Below, in pieces: positions 26,778-34,744 of a stretch of 64,000 nucleotides of DNA. The notes under the pieces are model-generated. The model saw only the letters and a list, made by a program, of their open reading frames with translations, had not been told where the DNA came from and did no database searches. Source of the stretch: Bradyrhizobium symbiodeficiens (GTDB lineage Bacteria > Pseudomonadota > Alphaproteobacteria > Rhizobiales > Xanthobacteraceae). Where the stretch lies: contig NZ_CP029427.2 in NCBI RefSeq assembly GCF_002266465.3, forward strand, positions 3,102,501 through 3,166,500. The letters are read 5' to 3'. The translations under genes and the position numbers were made by a program. Numbering within the stretch: the stretch's first letter is position 1; every line of letters starts with the position of its first letter.

Positions 26778-27752
26778 GTGAGCAGCATGGTTGATTTTTC
26801 CGTTCTGAACGTTTCGACCAACGAAATTCCCGAAGGCGACCGCATCTCGATGCTTCGCGATTTCTATTGTCGCGGGGTGCTGAAGGCAGAGGTCGAGGCA
26901 AGGGAAGGAAAGCCGGCAGCGGCGAGCTTCACGTCCCACGTCCTGCCGGAAGCCCAGTTGCTGATTGGGGGATTGTGCGGAGCGCGGGTCATTCGCACCA
27001 GGCAGCTGGTGGCCGATGGCGACGACAGTCTCGCCCTGATCGTGAACAGGTCCGGCGTTCTCGGAATATCCGAGCGAGGATACGATCTGAAGCTCAATGC
27101 TGGAGAGGCAGTCCTGACGAGCGCGGAGGACGTCACGACGTTCGAGCGGTTCTCGCTGGGCAGCTGCTTCTCTCTGCGGGTGCCGAGACGCGTACTGGCC
27201 CCGATGATCGTCGACGTCGATGATGCCGTGATGCGCGTCATGCCGGAAAAGTCCACCGGACTCAGGCTGCTGGTCGACTACGCGGTGACGCTGGTGCGGG
27301 AGGAGGCGTTCGCGGCACCTGACCTCCGGCAGCTCGGGGTCGGGCATCTGCATGACCTTCTGGCTCTCGTCCTCGGTGCGACCGGTGAGACGCGGGAGCT
27401 GGCCGGCCGGCGCGGCGTCAAGGCGGCCCGGCTCCAGAAGGCGAAAGTCTCCATTGCCAACAATTGCTGGCGGCAGGATCTGTCGGTGGCCTCGGTCGCG
27501 CAGGAGCTCGGCGTGACGCCGCGCTATCTCCAGCGCCTGTTCGAGGCCGACGGCAAGACGTTCTCCTCCTTCCTGATCGAACAGCGCGTCAAGCGCGCGC
27601 ATCGCATGCTGCGGGAACCCGGACACGCCGGGCGAACGGTGAGCTCGATCGCCTACGACGTCGGCTTCGGCGATCTCTCTTATTTCAACCGCTGCTTCCG
27701 GCGGACTTATAATGCGACCCCAAGCGACGTCAGGAGCGGCGAGATGCCGTGA
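26778..27752 (+). CDS. AraC-family transcriptional regulator
   Basis: 324 residues. The C-terminus carries two helix-turn-helix motifs (LSVASVAQELGVTPRYLQRL and SSIAYDVGFGDLSYFNRCF) typical of AraC. The N-terminal 200 residues form a beta-rich AraC-binding-like domain (RSGVLGISERGYDLKLNAGE, TTFERFSLGSCFSLRVP). GTG 26778 is proposed because GGAG lies 8 bp before it; ATG 26787 is the alternative, and the longer open frame upstream looks non-coding. It lies between LuxR paralogue 1 and the autotransporter and may control either. Confidence 0.87.
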   Translation: MSSMVDFSVLNVSTNEIPEGDRISMLRDFYCRGVLKAEVEAREGKPAAASFTSHVLPEAQLLIGGLCGARVIRTRQLVADGDDSLALIVNRSGVLGISERGYDLKLNAGEAVLTSAEDVTTFERFSLGSCFSLRVPRRVLAPMIVDVDDAVMRVMPEKSTGLRLLVDYAVTLVREEAFAAPDLRQLGVGHLHDLLALVLGATGETRELAGRRGVKAARLQKAKVSIANNCWRQDLSVASVAQELGVTPRYLQRLFEADGKTFSSFLIEQRVKRAHRMLREPGHAGRTVSSIAYDVGFGDLSYFNRCFRRTYNATPSDVRSGEMP

Positions 27753-27874
27753 CCGCGCGCAACTGAATTTCTGCCAACTGCCGATTTCAACCAGCAGACG
27801 GGGATCCGACATGATCCCTGATTGCGAAGCTTTGCCCCCAGCGTTGCGTGCGGCATCAGCAGCCGGAGTATTGA

Positions 27875-28123
27875 ATGCACCGTTTCTTCTTCGACCTTCT
27901 GGTCGGCAACATCGTGAAGATCGATCCCGGCGGCATGGTGTTCGAATCGACGGAAGCCACAGTCGTGGTGGCCAACGAGATGGCAAATCATCTTTTCGTC
28001 TGGCGTGACGATCTGCGCGATCGCAACGCCTGGATCCGCGTCAGGGACAAGAGCGGCCGCGAAATCTATCGCGCGCCGGTCTGGGCGGAGAGTGGGGAAA
28101 GGGTCGGCTGGGACCAGCCGTAG
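27875..28123 (+). CDS. DUF6894-like small protein
   Basis: 82 residues beginning MHRFFFDLLVGNIVKIDPGG, the pattern of the small DUF6894 proteins common in Bradyrhizobium (FFFDL, then an acidic/Gly turn). The middle is helical (EATVVVANEMANHLFVW) and the end beta (WIRVRDKSGREIYRAPVWA). CCGGAG lies 6 bp before the ATG. The function is unknown. It lies alone, 200 bp before the autotransporter gene. Confidence 0.72.
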   Translation: MHRFFFDLLVGNIVKIDPGGMVFESTEATVVVANEMANHLFVWRDDLRDRNAWIRVRDKSGREIYRAPVWAESGERVGWDQP

Positions 28124-28321
28124 TTCTTTCGGAGGTGTCGCGCCTTTGCATCAGTGCTTCGTCAAACCGCGTCGGTTCGTTCCAGGCCGAGCTCCGGTCG
28201 TATCCGTCCAAGTCGAAGGCGTTGCTCCTTTCTACCTTGGCGTCCGTGAATTCAGATTCGCTGGAATCATCCTCCTTCGATCGCAGGAGGCGAGCGACGA
28301 AATAGCTTTGAGGGACTGGGA

Positions 28322-30850
28322 ATGATTGTGTCGGATGCGCTCGGCGTCGCGCGGTGGCGTTGGGCTTTGCGATCGCTGTGGCTATTGATGCCAGCCGCGC
28401 TGGTCGTCCCGGTGTTTACCAGCGAACCCGCCATGGCCGCCTGTACCCCGATCGCGCCTGTCAGCAACGCGACGGTGGTCTGTGCAAGTGACACGGACAC
28501 CCAGCAGGGCAGCGGTACCGGCTACGGGACGAGCGGCGATGACAATAACTCCTATGACATCCGCGCGGGTGTGACCGTCAGCGGCAACGACTTTGGCTTC
28601 AAGGTTGGCGTCAACAGCGTTTTCACCAACGCAGGCACGATCAGTGGAACGAATGCGGCGGGTATTACCGGCGGCGACATGACGATCACCAATCTGGAAG
28701 GAGCAACGATTGCCGGCTTCAACGCCCTTACGCCGACGACAATCGTTCTCGGCAATGCCGGCACGATCAGGGGCGAGGACAGGGCCGTCGACACCAGCGG
28801 CAATGCAACCATCACCAATTTCAGCACAGGCCTGATCACGCAGACCCGAACTTCCGGCGCCGCGATCTTCTCCGACCGCCTGGCGACAGTAAGCAACGCC
28901 GGGACGATTTCCGGCCACGAAGCCGGGATAACAGCGAAAAACATCAATCTGACGAACCTCGCGGGCGGAACAGTGATAGCCGACAACAATGCGGTTTTCG
29001 CCGCTACCTCCGCGGTCATCGACAATGCCGGGACGATCAGTGCCGACGGTAGCATGGGCATGGCCGTCGTTGCGGACACCGGAGATGTCATCGTCCGCAA
29101 CAGCGGCACGATCAGCGGGACCCAGTCCAGCATCAACGCCAGAAACGGTGCGGCTAACGTCCTGAACAGCGGCGCGGTCACCAGCGGCTCGACCGTCATC
29201 TTCGCCACAACGGTCAACGTGACCAATACCGGACGGATTACGACGACGCTCGGCTTCGGCATGAGCGGCATCACAGTGAACCTCGACAATTCCGGAACCG
29301 TCACGGCAGACCGCGGCGTCAACGCGATCTTCGGCAACGTCATTAATTCCGGATCGATCATCGGGCAGAGCGCCGCCGTCAATGCCAATGTTGCCAATGT
29401 GACGAATATAGGCCTGCTTCAGGGCTCGACCGTCAATGGTCATGGCATCCTGACGACCCAGGCCAACGTCGCCAATTCCGGCATGATCATCGGCCGGATC
29501 GGCATCGAATCGACCGACGGATCGAACATCACGAACTCCGGTACCATCACTGGCGCCGGCGGGGTCGCGATCAAGCTTTCCGCCAAAGCGGACACGCTGA
29601 CGCTGCTGCCGGGTTCGAAGATCAACGGTGTGGTCGATTTCGGCTTCGGCCATGATGTCGTCAACGTCAATTTCGTTCCACTGAGCAGCCGGGTGTCGTC
29701 GCTGACGACCATTCAGCTCCCGACCTTCGTCAACTTCGAGGGCGTCATCAACACCAACACCGGAGGCGGGGGCTTCGTTGGCCCGAAGGTGTTTGCCGGC
29801 GACACGCTCGCGACGCTCGATCCGACTGCGCTGGCGCAGACCGACCGCACGCTGATGGATTTCACCGGCGGCGCCTCCTCGCTGGTGCAAGGGCGCCTGA
29901 ACGGTGGCGCCGGGCAGAGCGGCAGCAACATGATGGCGATGGCCTACGCGCCGGAGACCGCGCAGGCCGGTCCCTTCACCAAGGCGCCGCGCAGCCTCTG
30001 GACCGATCCGGCGCCGATCACGGTCTGGGCCAACAGCTTTGGCGGCCAGCGCATCCAGGACGAGACCGCGTCGACGCTGCGCGCGACCTCGACGGCGTGG
30101 GGCGGGGCGATCGGCATCGATCGCAAGGTTCGGCCGGATTGGCTGGTCGGCGCCTTCCTCGGCGGCGGACAGGGCGGCCTCTCGGTCGATCTCAATTCGC
30201 AGTCGGTCGACACCAATTACGTCTTTGCCGGCGCCTACGGCCGCTTCGAATGGGCCGCGCAATTCTTCGACTTCACCTTCCAGGGCGGTAATGCCGACAA
30301 CAGATCGCGTCGCCTGGTGCTGAACAACGCGGCCGTCGGCGGCATGGAGACGGCGACGGCGAGTTACAGCGGCTGGTACGTCAGCCCGGAGGTCGCCTAC
30401 GGCTACAGGCTCAACATCGGCAACGGTTATGTGCTGACGCCGACGGCGCGGTTGCGCTATGTCGCCGGCCGGTTCGACGGCTATAGCGAGACGGGTTCGG
30501 CGCAGTCGCTCTCGGTCGGCGGCCGCACGCTGCAGGATTTCGAGGAGCGGGGCGAGGTCGATCTCTCGCGGGTGACGAGCCTCGCCGGCGGCGAGCTCAA
30601 GGCCAACGTCCATGGCGGCGTCATCGCGCTCCAGCGCGTTGGCGACACCACCATCAATGCGGTGCTGATCGGCCAAAACCTGTCCTTCGTGACGCCCGGC
30701 AGCCGCAGCACCGTCGGCGCGGTGGCCGGGATCGGCTTCGACTATCGCACCAGCCGCAACGTGTCGGTGTTCGGCGCCGTGGAGGGCATGATGATGTCCG
30801 ACGAGAGCCGGACCGGCACGGCCAAGGGCGGCGTTCGCGTCGCGTTCTGA
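28322..30850 (+). CDS. Autotransporter with outer-membrane beta-barrel
   Basis: 842 residues. A long signal sequence runs to about residue 39 (ending EPAMA). The passenger (about 40-480) is built from imperfect repeats of the type NxGTISG (for example [45 protein letters not shown]), expected to form a right-handed beta-helix. From about residue 570 the autotransporter barrel follows ([48 protein letters not shown]) and ends with Phe, as needed for barrel insertion. No protease or adhesin domain is visible. GAGGGACTGGGA precedes the ATG. It may be an adhesin or surface-shaping protein. Confidence 0.9.
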   Translation: MIVSDALGVARWRWALRSLWLLMPAALVVPVFTSEPAMAACTPIAPVSNATVVCASDTDTQQGSGTGYGTSGDDNNSYDIRAGVTVSGNDFGFKVGVNSVFTNAGTISGTNAAGITGGDMTITNLEGATIAGFNALTPTTIVLGNAGTIRGEDRAVDTSGNATITNFSTGLITQTRTSGAAIFSDRLATVSNAGTISGHEAGITAKNINLTNLAGGTVIADNNAVFAATSAVIDNAGTISADGSMGMAVVADTGDVIVRNSGTISGTQSSINARNGAANVLNSGAVTSGSTVIFATTVNVTNTGRITTTLGFGMSGITVNLDNSGTVTADRGVNAIFGNVINSGSIIGQSAAVNANVANVTNIGLLQGSTVNGHGILTTQANVANSGMIIGRIGIESTDGSNITNSGTITGAGGVAIKLSAKADTLTLLPGSKINGVVDFGFGHDVVNVNFVPLSSRVSSLTTIQLPTFVNFEGVINTNTGGGGFVGPKVFAGDTLATLDPTALAQTDRTLMDFTGGASSLVQGRLNGGAGQSGSNMMAMAYAPETAQAGPFTKAPRSLWTDPAPITVWANSFGGQRIQDETASTLRATSTAWGGAIGIDRKVRPDWLVGAFLGGGQGGLSVDLNSQSVDTNYVFAGAYGRFEWAAQFFDFTFQGGNADNRSRRLVLNNAAVGGMETATASYSGWYVSPEVAYGYRLNIGNGYVLTPTARLRYVAGRFDGYSETGSAQSLSVGGRTLQDFEERGEVDLSRVTSLAGGELKANVHGGVIALQRVGDTTINAVLIGQNLSFVTPGSRSTVGAVAGIGFDYRTSRNVSVFGAVEGMMMSDESRTGTAKGGVRVAF

Positions 30851-30884
30851 GCCGGCATCAGCCCTGGCGGCTCGAACGCGATGC

Positions 30885-30915
30885 CGCCGGCCGGGCTCCA
30901 TCCGCCCGGCCGGCG
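30885..30915 (+). terminator. Hairpin after the autotransporter gene
   Basis: A perfect 12-bp stem: CGCCGGCCGGGC (30885-30896), a 7-nt loop, GCCCGGCCGGCG (30904-30915), 35 bp after the autotransporter stop. The stem is very stable, but only a short pyrimidine stretch (CTTCTCCTCC) follows in place of a T-run. It may stop transcription or protect the 3' end. Confidence 0.5.
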
Positions 30916-30996
30916 CTTCTCCTCCGATCGGAGGATGCCGCGTGCCGCGGTTGTGTTATGCTCCTCGGCATTGATCATTCAGTGCCATATTGAGCC

Positions 30997-32115
30997 ATGC
31001 ACGGATCGCAAAAGCTGCCAGCTCTCGTCGAGTCCATCTACGATGCCGGGCTCGATCCTTCGCTGTGGAATGATGTGGTGGCCGGCATCCGGGATTTCGT
31101 CGGCGGCCAGGCCTGCGGTCTGTTCTCGAAGGATGCGATCAGCAAATCCGGTGTCACGCACTACTATTGCGGAGCCGACCCGCACTACATCCAGCTCTAT
31201 TCCGAGACCCATGCGAAATTCGATCCGCTCACGATCCTGCCGCCACACGGCCGGATTGTCAGCATTCCGGATCTCGTCAATTTCGATGAGTACCGGCGCG
31301 GGCGCTTCTACCAGGAATGGATGCAGCCGCAGGGGTGCCGCGATGCGGCCAATGTCGTGCTCGAGATGTCGAATGCGAGCTGCCCGGTGATGATGACCGT
31401 GCTGTCGGGCCGCCGCATGGTCGATCGGGGCATGAAGCAGCGCCTCTCGTTGCTGGTGCCGCACGCCAGCCGCGCGCTGCTGATCAACCGCGCCATGACC
31501 GCGCAACTGACGCTGGCGACGGCACTGGCGGACGTGCTCGACAATCTGGCGGTCGGGATCTTCCTGCTCGACGGCTTCTGCCGCCTGGTGCATGCGAATT
31601 CGGCCGGTCAGATCCTGCTCGCGGCCGACGACGTCGTGCGGTCCGTCGCCGGGCAACTCGTGACCAGCTGCACTGAAGCCAATCAGACGTTGCGCAAGGC
31701 ATTCGCGGGCCGCCGTGACGGCGCATTGCTTGCCGCAGGCGGCCAAGCGATTCCGCTGTTGTCCGCCACCGGCGAGCGCTACGTCGCTCACATGCTGCCG
31801 TTGTCGTCCCTGCTGCGCGATGGCAGCGAGCGCGTGGTCGATGCCGCCGGTGCGCTGCTTGTGCGCAAAGTGTCGCTCGGTGGACAATCCTGTGGCGAAT
31901 TGATCGCGCGAACGTTCGAACTGACGCCGGCGGAGCTTCGCGTGTTCCTGTCGATCGTGGAGGTCGGCGGCGTCCCGGAGACGGCGGCAGCGCTGGGTAT
32001 CGCGGAGACGACCGTGAAAACGCATCTGCATCGCGTCTTCGCCAAGACCGGCGTGTCCCGGCAGGCCGATCTCGTCAAGCTCGCAGCAGGATTTGCCAAT
32101 CCGCTCGTCCACTGA
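30997..32115 (+). CDS. LuxR-type HTH regulator, paralogue 2 (tandem)
   Basis: 372 residues. The C-terminal LuxR domain reads FELTPAELRVFLSIVEVGG, then ALGIAETTVKTHLHRVFAKTG and SRQADLVKLAAGFANP. The N-terminal domain has LVESIYDAGLDPSLWNDVV, HYYCGADPHYIQLYSETHAK and FDEYRRGRFYQEWMQPQGC; these are nearly the same in the next gene, so the two arose by tandem duplication. The middle has a PAS-like FLLDGFCRLVHANSAGQ. No receiver or acyl-homoserine-lactone-binding domain is visible. The ligand is unknown. Confidence 0.88.
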   Translation: MHGSQKLPALVESIYDAGLDPSLWNDVVAGIRDFVGGQACGLFSKDAISKSGVTHYYCGADPHYIQLYSETHAKFDPLTILPPHGRIVSIPDLVNFDEYRRGRFYQEWMQPQGCRDAANVVLEMSNASCPVMMTVLSGRRMVDRGMKQRLSLLVPHASRALLINRAMTAQLTLATALADVLDNLAVGIFLLDGFCRLVHANSAGQILLAADDVVRSVAGQLVTSCTEANQTLRKAFAGRRDGALLAAGGQAIPLLSATGERYVAHMLPLSSLLRDGSERVVDAAGALLVRKVSLGGQSCGELIARTFELTPAELRVFLSIVEVGGVPETAAALGIAETTVKTHLHRVFAKTGVSRQADLVKLAAGFANPLVH

Positions 32116-32223
32116 CAGATCGCCGTCTGCGTTGAACCTTTTGCTCTCGCGACAGACTCACAGGAGCCGCCAGGCACGAACAACATTCCGCAAATCTTTC
32201 GAATGTGACCATTGGCTCTTCCG

Positions 32224-33342
32224 ATGCCCCGACCTCTAGGACATTCCGAGCTGATCGAGAGCATCTATGATGCAGGACTCCACCCGGAGTTGTGGAGCGA
32301 CGTCGTCGTCATGCTCAATGCGTTCATCGGCAGTCAGGCCTGCGGCCTGATTTCGAAGGATACGGTCAGCAAATCCGGTGCGACGCATTATTATTGCGGC
32401 GTCGATCCTCACTATATCCAGCTCTATTCCGAAACCTATTCCCGGCATGATCCGCTCGCCCGGCTTCCCCGTTACGGCGAGGTGCGCAACATTCCGGACC
32501 TCGTGAATTTCGACGAATACCGCCGCGGGCGCTTCTATCAGGAATGGCTGCGCCCGCAGGGCTGCATCGACGTCGCCAACGTGGTGCTGGAGCAGTCGAA
32601 CTCGCCGTGTCCGATGCTGCTCACCGTCATCCCGGGCAAGGAGATGCTCGACGCCGAGCAGCGCGCGCGCATGCAGCTCCTGGTCCCGCATGCGAGTCGG
32701 GCGCTGATGATCAACCGCGCGATTGAACGGAAGCAGCAACGCGCGAGCGCGCTGGCCGACGTCGTGGATCGTCTGAATGCCGGCGTCATCCTGCTCGATG
32801 CAGCTTGCCAGATCGTCCACAGCAATCCGGCGGCCGAGGCGATCCTGGCCGAGGACGACGTCCTGCGCTCGATCTCGGGCCGGCTGGTGACGAGATCCTC
32901 CGAGGCCAATCTGGCCCTGCGCAATATCTTTCGTGATCCGGGCGAGGTCGCGATGGCCGCCGCCGATGGTCGAAAGATCTCTCTGACGTCGCATGACGGA
33001 TCGCACTACGTCGCGCACGTGATTGCGCTGCCCTCGCTACTGCGCGATGGGGCGACCGAGCGCAGCTCGGCCGTCGGAGCCTTGCTGGTCTGGAAGGCGG
33101 AACTCGACAGTCGCTCCAGTGCCGGCCTGATCGACCGCACTTTCGAACTGACGCCGGCGGAACTGAGGGTTCTCCAGTCGATCGTCGAAGTCGGCGGTGT
33201 GCCGGAGACCGCGGTCGCGCTGGGGATCGCCGAGACAACGGTAAAGACGCATCTGCATCGCGTCTTCGCCAAGACAGGCGTGTCCCGTCAGGCTGATCTC
33301 GTCAAGCTGGCGGCGGGATTCTCCAATCCGCTGCTGCACTGA
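32224..33342 (+). CDS. LuxR-type HTH regulator, paralogue 3 (tandem)
   Basis: 372 residues, the same length as the gene before it when ATG 32224 is used (a TTG at 32212 is possible). Shared blocks are LIESIYDAGLHPELWSDVV, HYYCGVDPHYIQLYSETYSR, FDEYRRGRFYQEWLRPQGC and the C-terminal FELTPAELRVLQSIVEVGG with TTVKTHLHRVFAKTGVS. The middle PAS-like part (VILLDAACQIVHSNPAAEA) differs more, so the copies may sense different signals. A strong intrinsic terminator follows at 33419. Confidence 0.88.
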   Translation: MPRPLGHSELIESIYDAGLHPELWSDVVVMLNAFIGSQACGLISKDTVSKSGATHYYCGVDPHYIQLYSETYSRHDPLARLPRYGEVRNIPDLVNFDEYRRGRFYQEWLRPQGCIDVANVVLEQSNSPCPMLLTVIPGKEMLDAEQRARMQLLVPHASRALMINRAIERKQQRASALADVVDRLNAGVILLDAACQIVHSNPAAEAILAEDDVLRSISGRLVTRSSEANLALRNIFRDPGEVAMAAADGRKISLTSHDGSHYVAHVIALPSLLRDGATERSSAVGALLVWKAELDSRSSAGLIDRTFELTPAELRVLQSIVEVGGVPETAVALGIAETTVKTHLHRVFAKTGVSRQADLVKLAAGFSNPLLH

Positions 33343-33418
33343 CGCGCACGCGCGCAGCGTGACTCTTCGCTGCAGCTCGCGAACAGGTTCAAGCAGAGAC
33401 ATCATTTGAAAGTTATCG

Positions 33419-33449
33419 CGCGTCATTCGATCGAATGACGCGATTTTTT
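33419..33449 (+). terminator. Strong rho-independent terminator
   Basis: A perfect 24-bp palindrome (33419-33442, CGCGTCATTCGA and its complement) followed by ATTTTTTT. It lies 76 bp after the stop of LuxR paralogue 3 and should end that transcript. It is the clearest intrinsic terminator in the window. Confidence 0.88.
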
Positions 33450-33571
33450 TCGCTCTCTTCTACAGACGCGTCACACGATTTCTTTCGACGTATCAGACTT
33501 CTTTGTGAAGCAACTCACAGCAGGCTGAGTGAGTCTCATCATTCTCTCGCACGGGTTGAGAGGAGATCGTC

Positions 33572-33829
33572 ATGCGAAGGACGTCACTTGCCATGGCCGA
33601 CAAGTTCCGCGACATCGTCGCTCGCGTCGGCGCCGTGTTCCGCGAGCAGCGCAAGATCGACGCGCGGCGCGCATTGCAGCGCTATCACCATTTGCTGGCC
33701 CAGCCCGGCGAAACATTGCCTTTGAACGAAATCATGCCACTCAGCAAGCAAGAGGATATTTCCGGACATGCCCACGGATCTGATGCGCGCGAGCGCGCCG
33801 CCGGCCAGCCGGCCTGCGAGCGCGCGTAA
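33572..33829 (+). CDS. Small basic hypothetical protein
   Basis: 85 residues: a helical, basic N-terminal half (MADKFRDIVARVGAVFREQR, then RRALQRYHHLLAQ) and a low-complexity tail. GAGAGGAGATCGTC before the ATG is a strong ribosome site. Its last 62 bp overlap the next ORF in another frame, so the true end of function may be near residue 65. The function is unknown. Confidence 0.5.
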   Translation: MRRTSLAMADKFRDIVARVGAVFREQRKIDARRALQRYHHLLAQPGETLPLNEIMPLSKQEDISGHAHGSDARERAAGQPACERA

Positions 33830-34001
33830 TTTCAACATCGTCGCGATCGCGCTGACGACCGCGCTCGTCGCGCTTCAACTGGTCGGGCTGGCGCTTCTGG
33901 AACGATCCCACGCTCATGCCATGCAAATGTCGTTTCCGCGCGAGGCGGCCGCCTGCACCGAAAGCCCGGATGCTGCCGTTCCGCAGATTCCCTACGATTG
34001 A
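33768..34001 (+). CDS. Small single-helix membrane protein
   Basis: 77 residues with one membrane helix (NIVAIALTTALVALQLVGLALL, about 23-44), short basic and Ala/Pro-rich N-terminus, and a polar C-terminal part with one Cys. It overlaps the preceding small ORF by 62 bp in another frame and ends 14 bp before the TauE/SafE gene, so it may be co-transcribed with it. GAGG lies 12 bp before the ATG. Confidence 0.5.
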   Translation: MPTDLMRASAPPASRPASARNFNIVAIALTTALVALQLVGLALLERSHAHAMQMSFPREAAACTESPDAAVPQIPYD

Positions 34002-34015
34002 CCGGAGGACGGTCC

Positions 34016-34744
34016 GTGCCTGATGTCACGACTCTGATTCTGCTTAGCGTTGCCGTGTTCGCCGGCGCCTTCGTTTCGGGGCTCTCGGGTTTCGCGTTTT
34101 CGGCCGTCGCGGGCGCGATTCTGCTGCGCGTGTTTCAGCCGCTCGAAGCCGTGCCGTTGATGATGGCGTGCAGCATCGGCGTGCAGGCAACCAATCTCTG
34201 GGCGCTCCGGCGCAGCATTCGCTGGGAGGGCAGTCTGCTGCTGATCGTCGGCGGATTGATCGGCGTACCCATCGCCGTGTCGCTGCTGCAGAGCGCGGAT
34301 ACGCATCTGCTCAGGCGCGGCTTCGGCATCATCGTTGCGCTCTATGCGGCCTACATGCTGCTGCGCCCGACGCTGATCACCGCCGGTGACGCGGTCGGCC
34401 GGCACTGGGTCGCGCTGATCGGCTTCGGCGGAGGGCTCGTCGGCGGGCTGACGGCGATGCCGGGCGCAATCCCGACGATCTGGTGCGACATGCGCGGCAT
34501 GCCCAAGAGCGAGCAGCGCGGTCTGGTGCAGCCTTTCATCGCCGCAATGCAGGTCTTCGCGATCGTCCTGCTGGTCGGACATCAGGACCTGTCGTCGAAA
34601 GTCTTGGTTGATCTCGCGGTCAGCCTGCCAGCGCTATTCGCTGGTTCCGCGCTCGGCGTGATCGCCTTTCACCGCGTCAACGAGACGGTCTTTCGCAAGA
34701 CCGTGCTCGTCCTGTTGCTGCTCTCGGGGATCTCCCTGGTCTAG
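34016..34744 (+). CDS. TauE/SafE-family membrane permease
   Basis: 242 residues with about seven to eight hydrophobic helices. The two halves show the family pattern (FVSGLSGFAFSAVAGAILLR near the N-terminus, GLVGGLTAMPGAIPTIWC in the middle). These proteins export sulfite, sulfoacetate or related anions. GTG 34016 is chosen because CCGGAGGACGGTCC precedes it; the frame is open slightly upstream. Its stop overlaps the stop of the convergent RND gene by 4 bp (CTAG). Confidence 0.85.
   Translation: MPDVTTLILLSVAVFAGAFVSGLSGFAFSAVAGAILLRVFQPLEAVPLMMACSIGVQATNLWALRRSIRWEGSLLLIVGGLIGVPIAVSLLQSADTHLLRRGFGIIVALYAAYMLLRPTLITAGDAVGRHWVALIGFGGGLVGGLTAMPGAIPTIWCDMRGMPKSEQRGLVQPFIAAMQVFAIVLLVGHQDLSSKVLVDLAVSLPALFAGSALGVIAFHRVNETVFRKTVLVLLLLSGISLV

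Noticed and set aside
28382..30901. An 839-codon open frame opposite the autotransporter
   Set aside because: Antisense shadow of a repeat-rich gene; its protein is Arg/Asp/Ala-rich without fold features.
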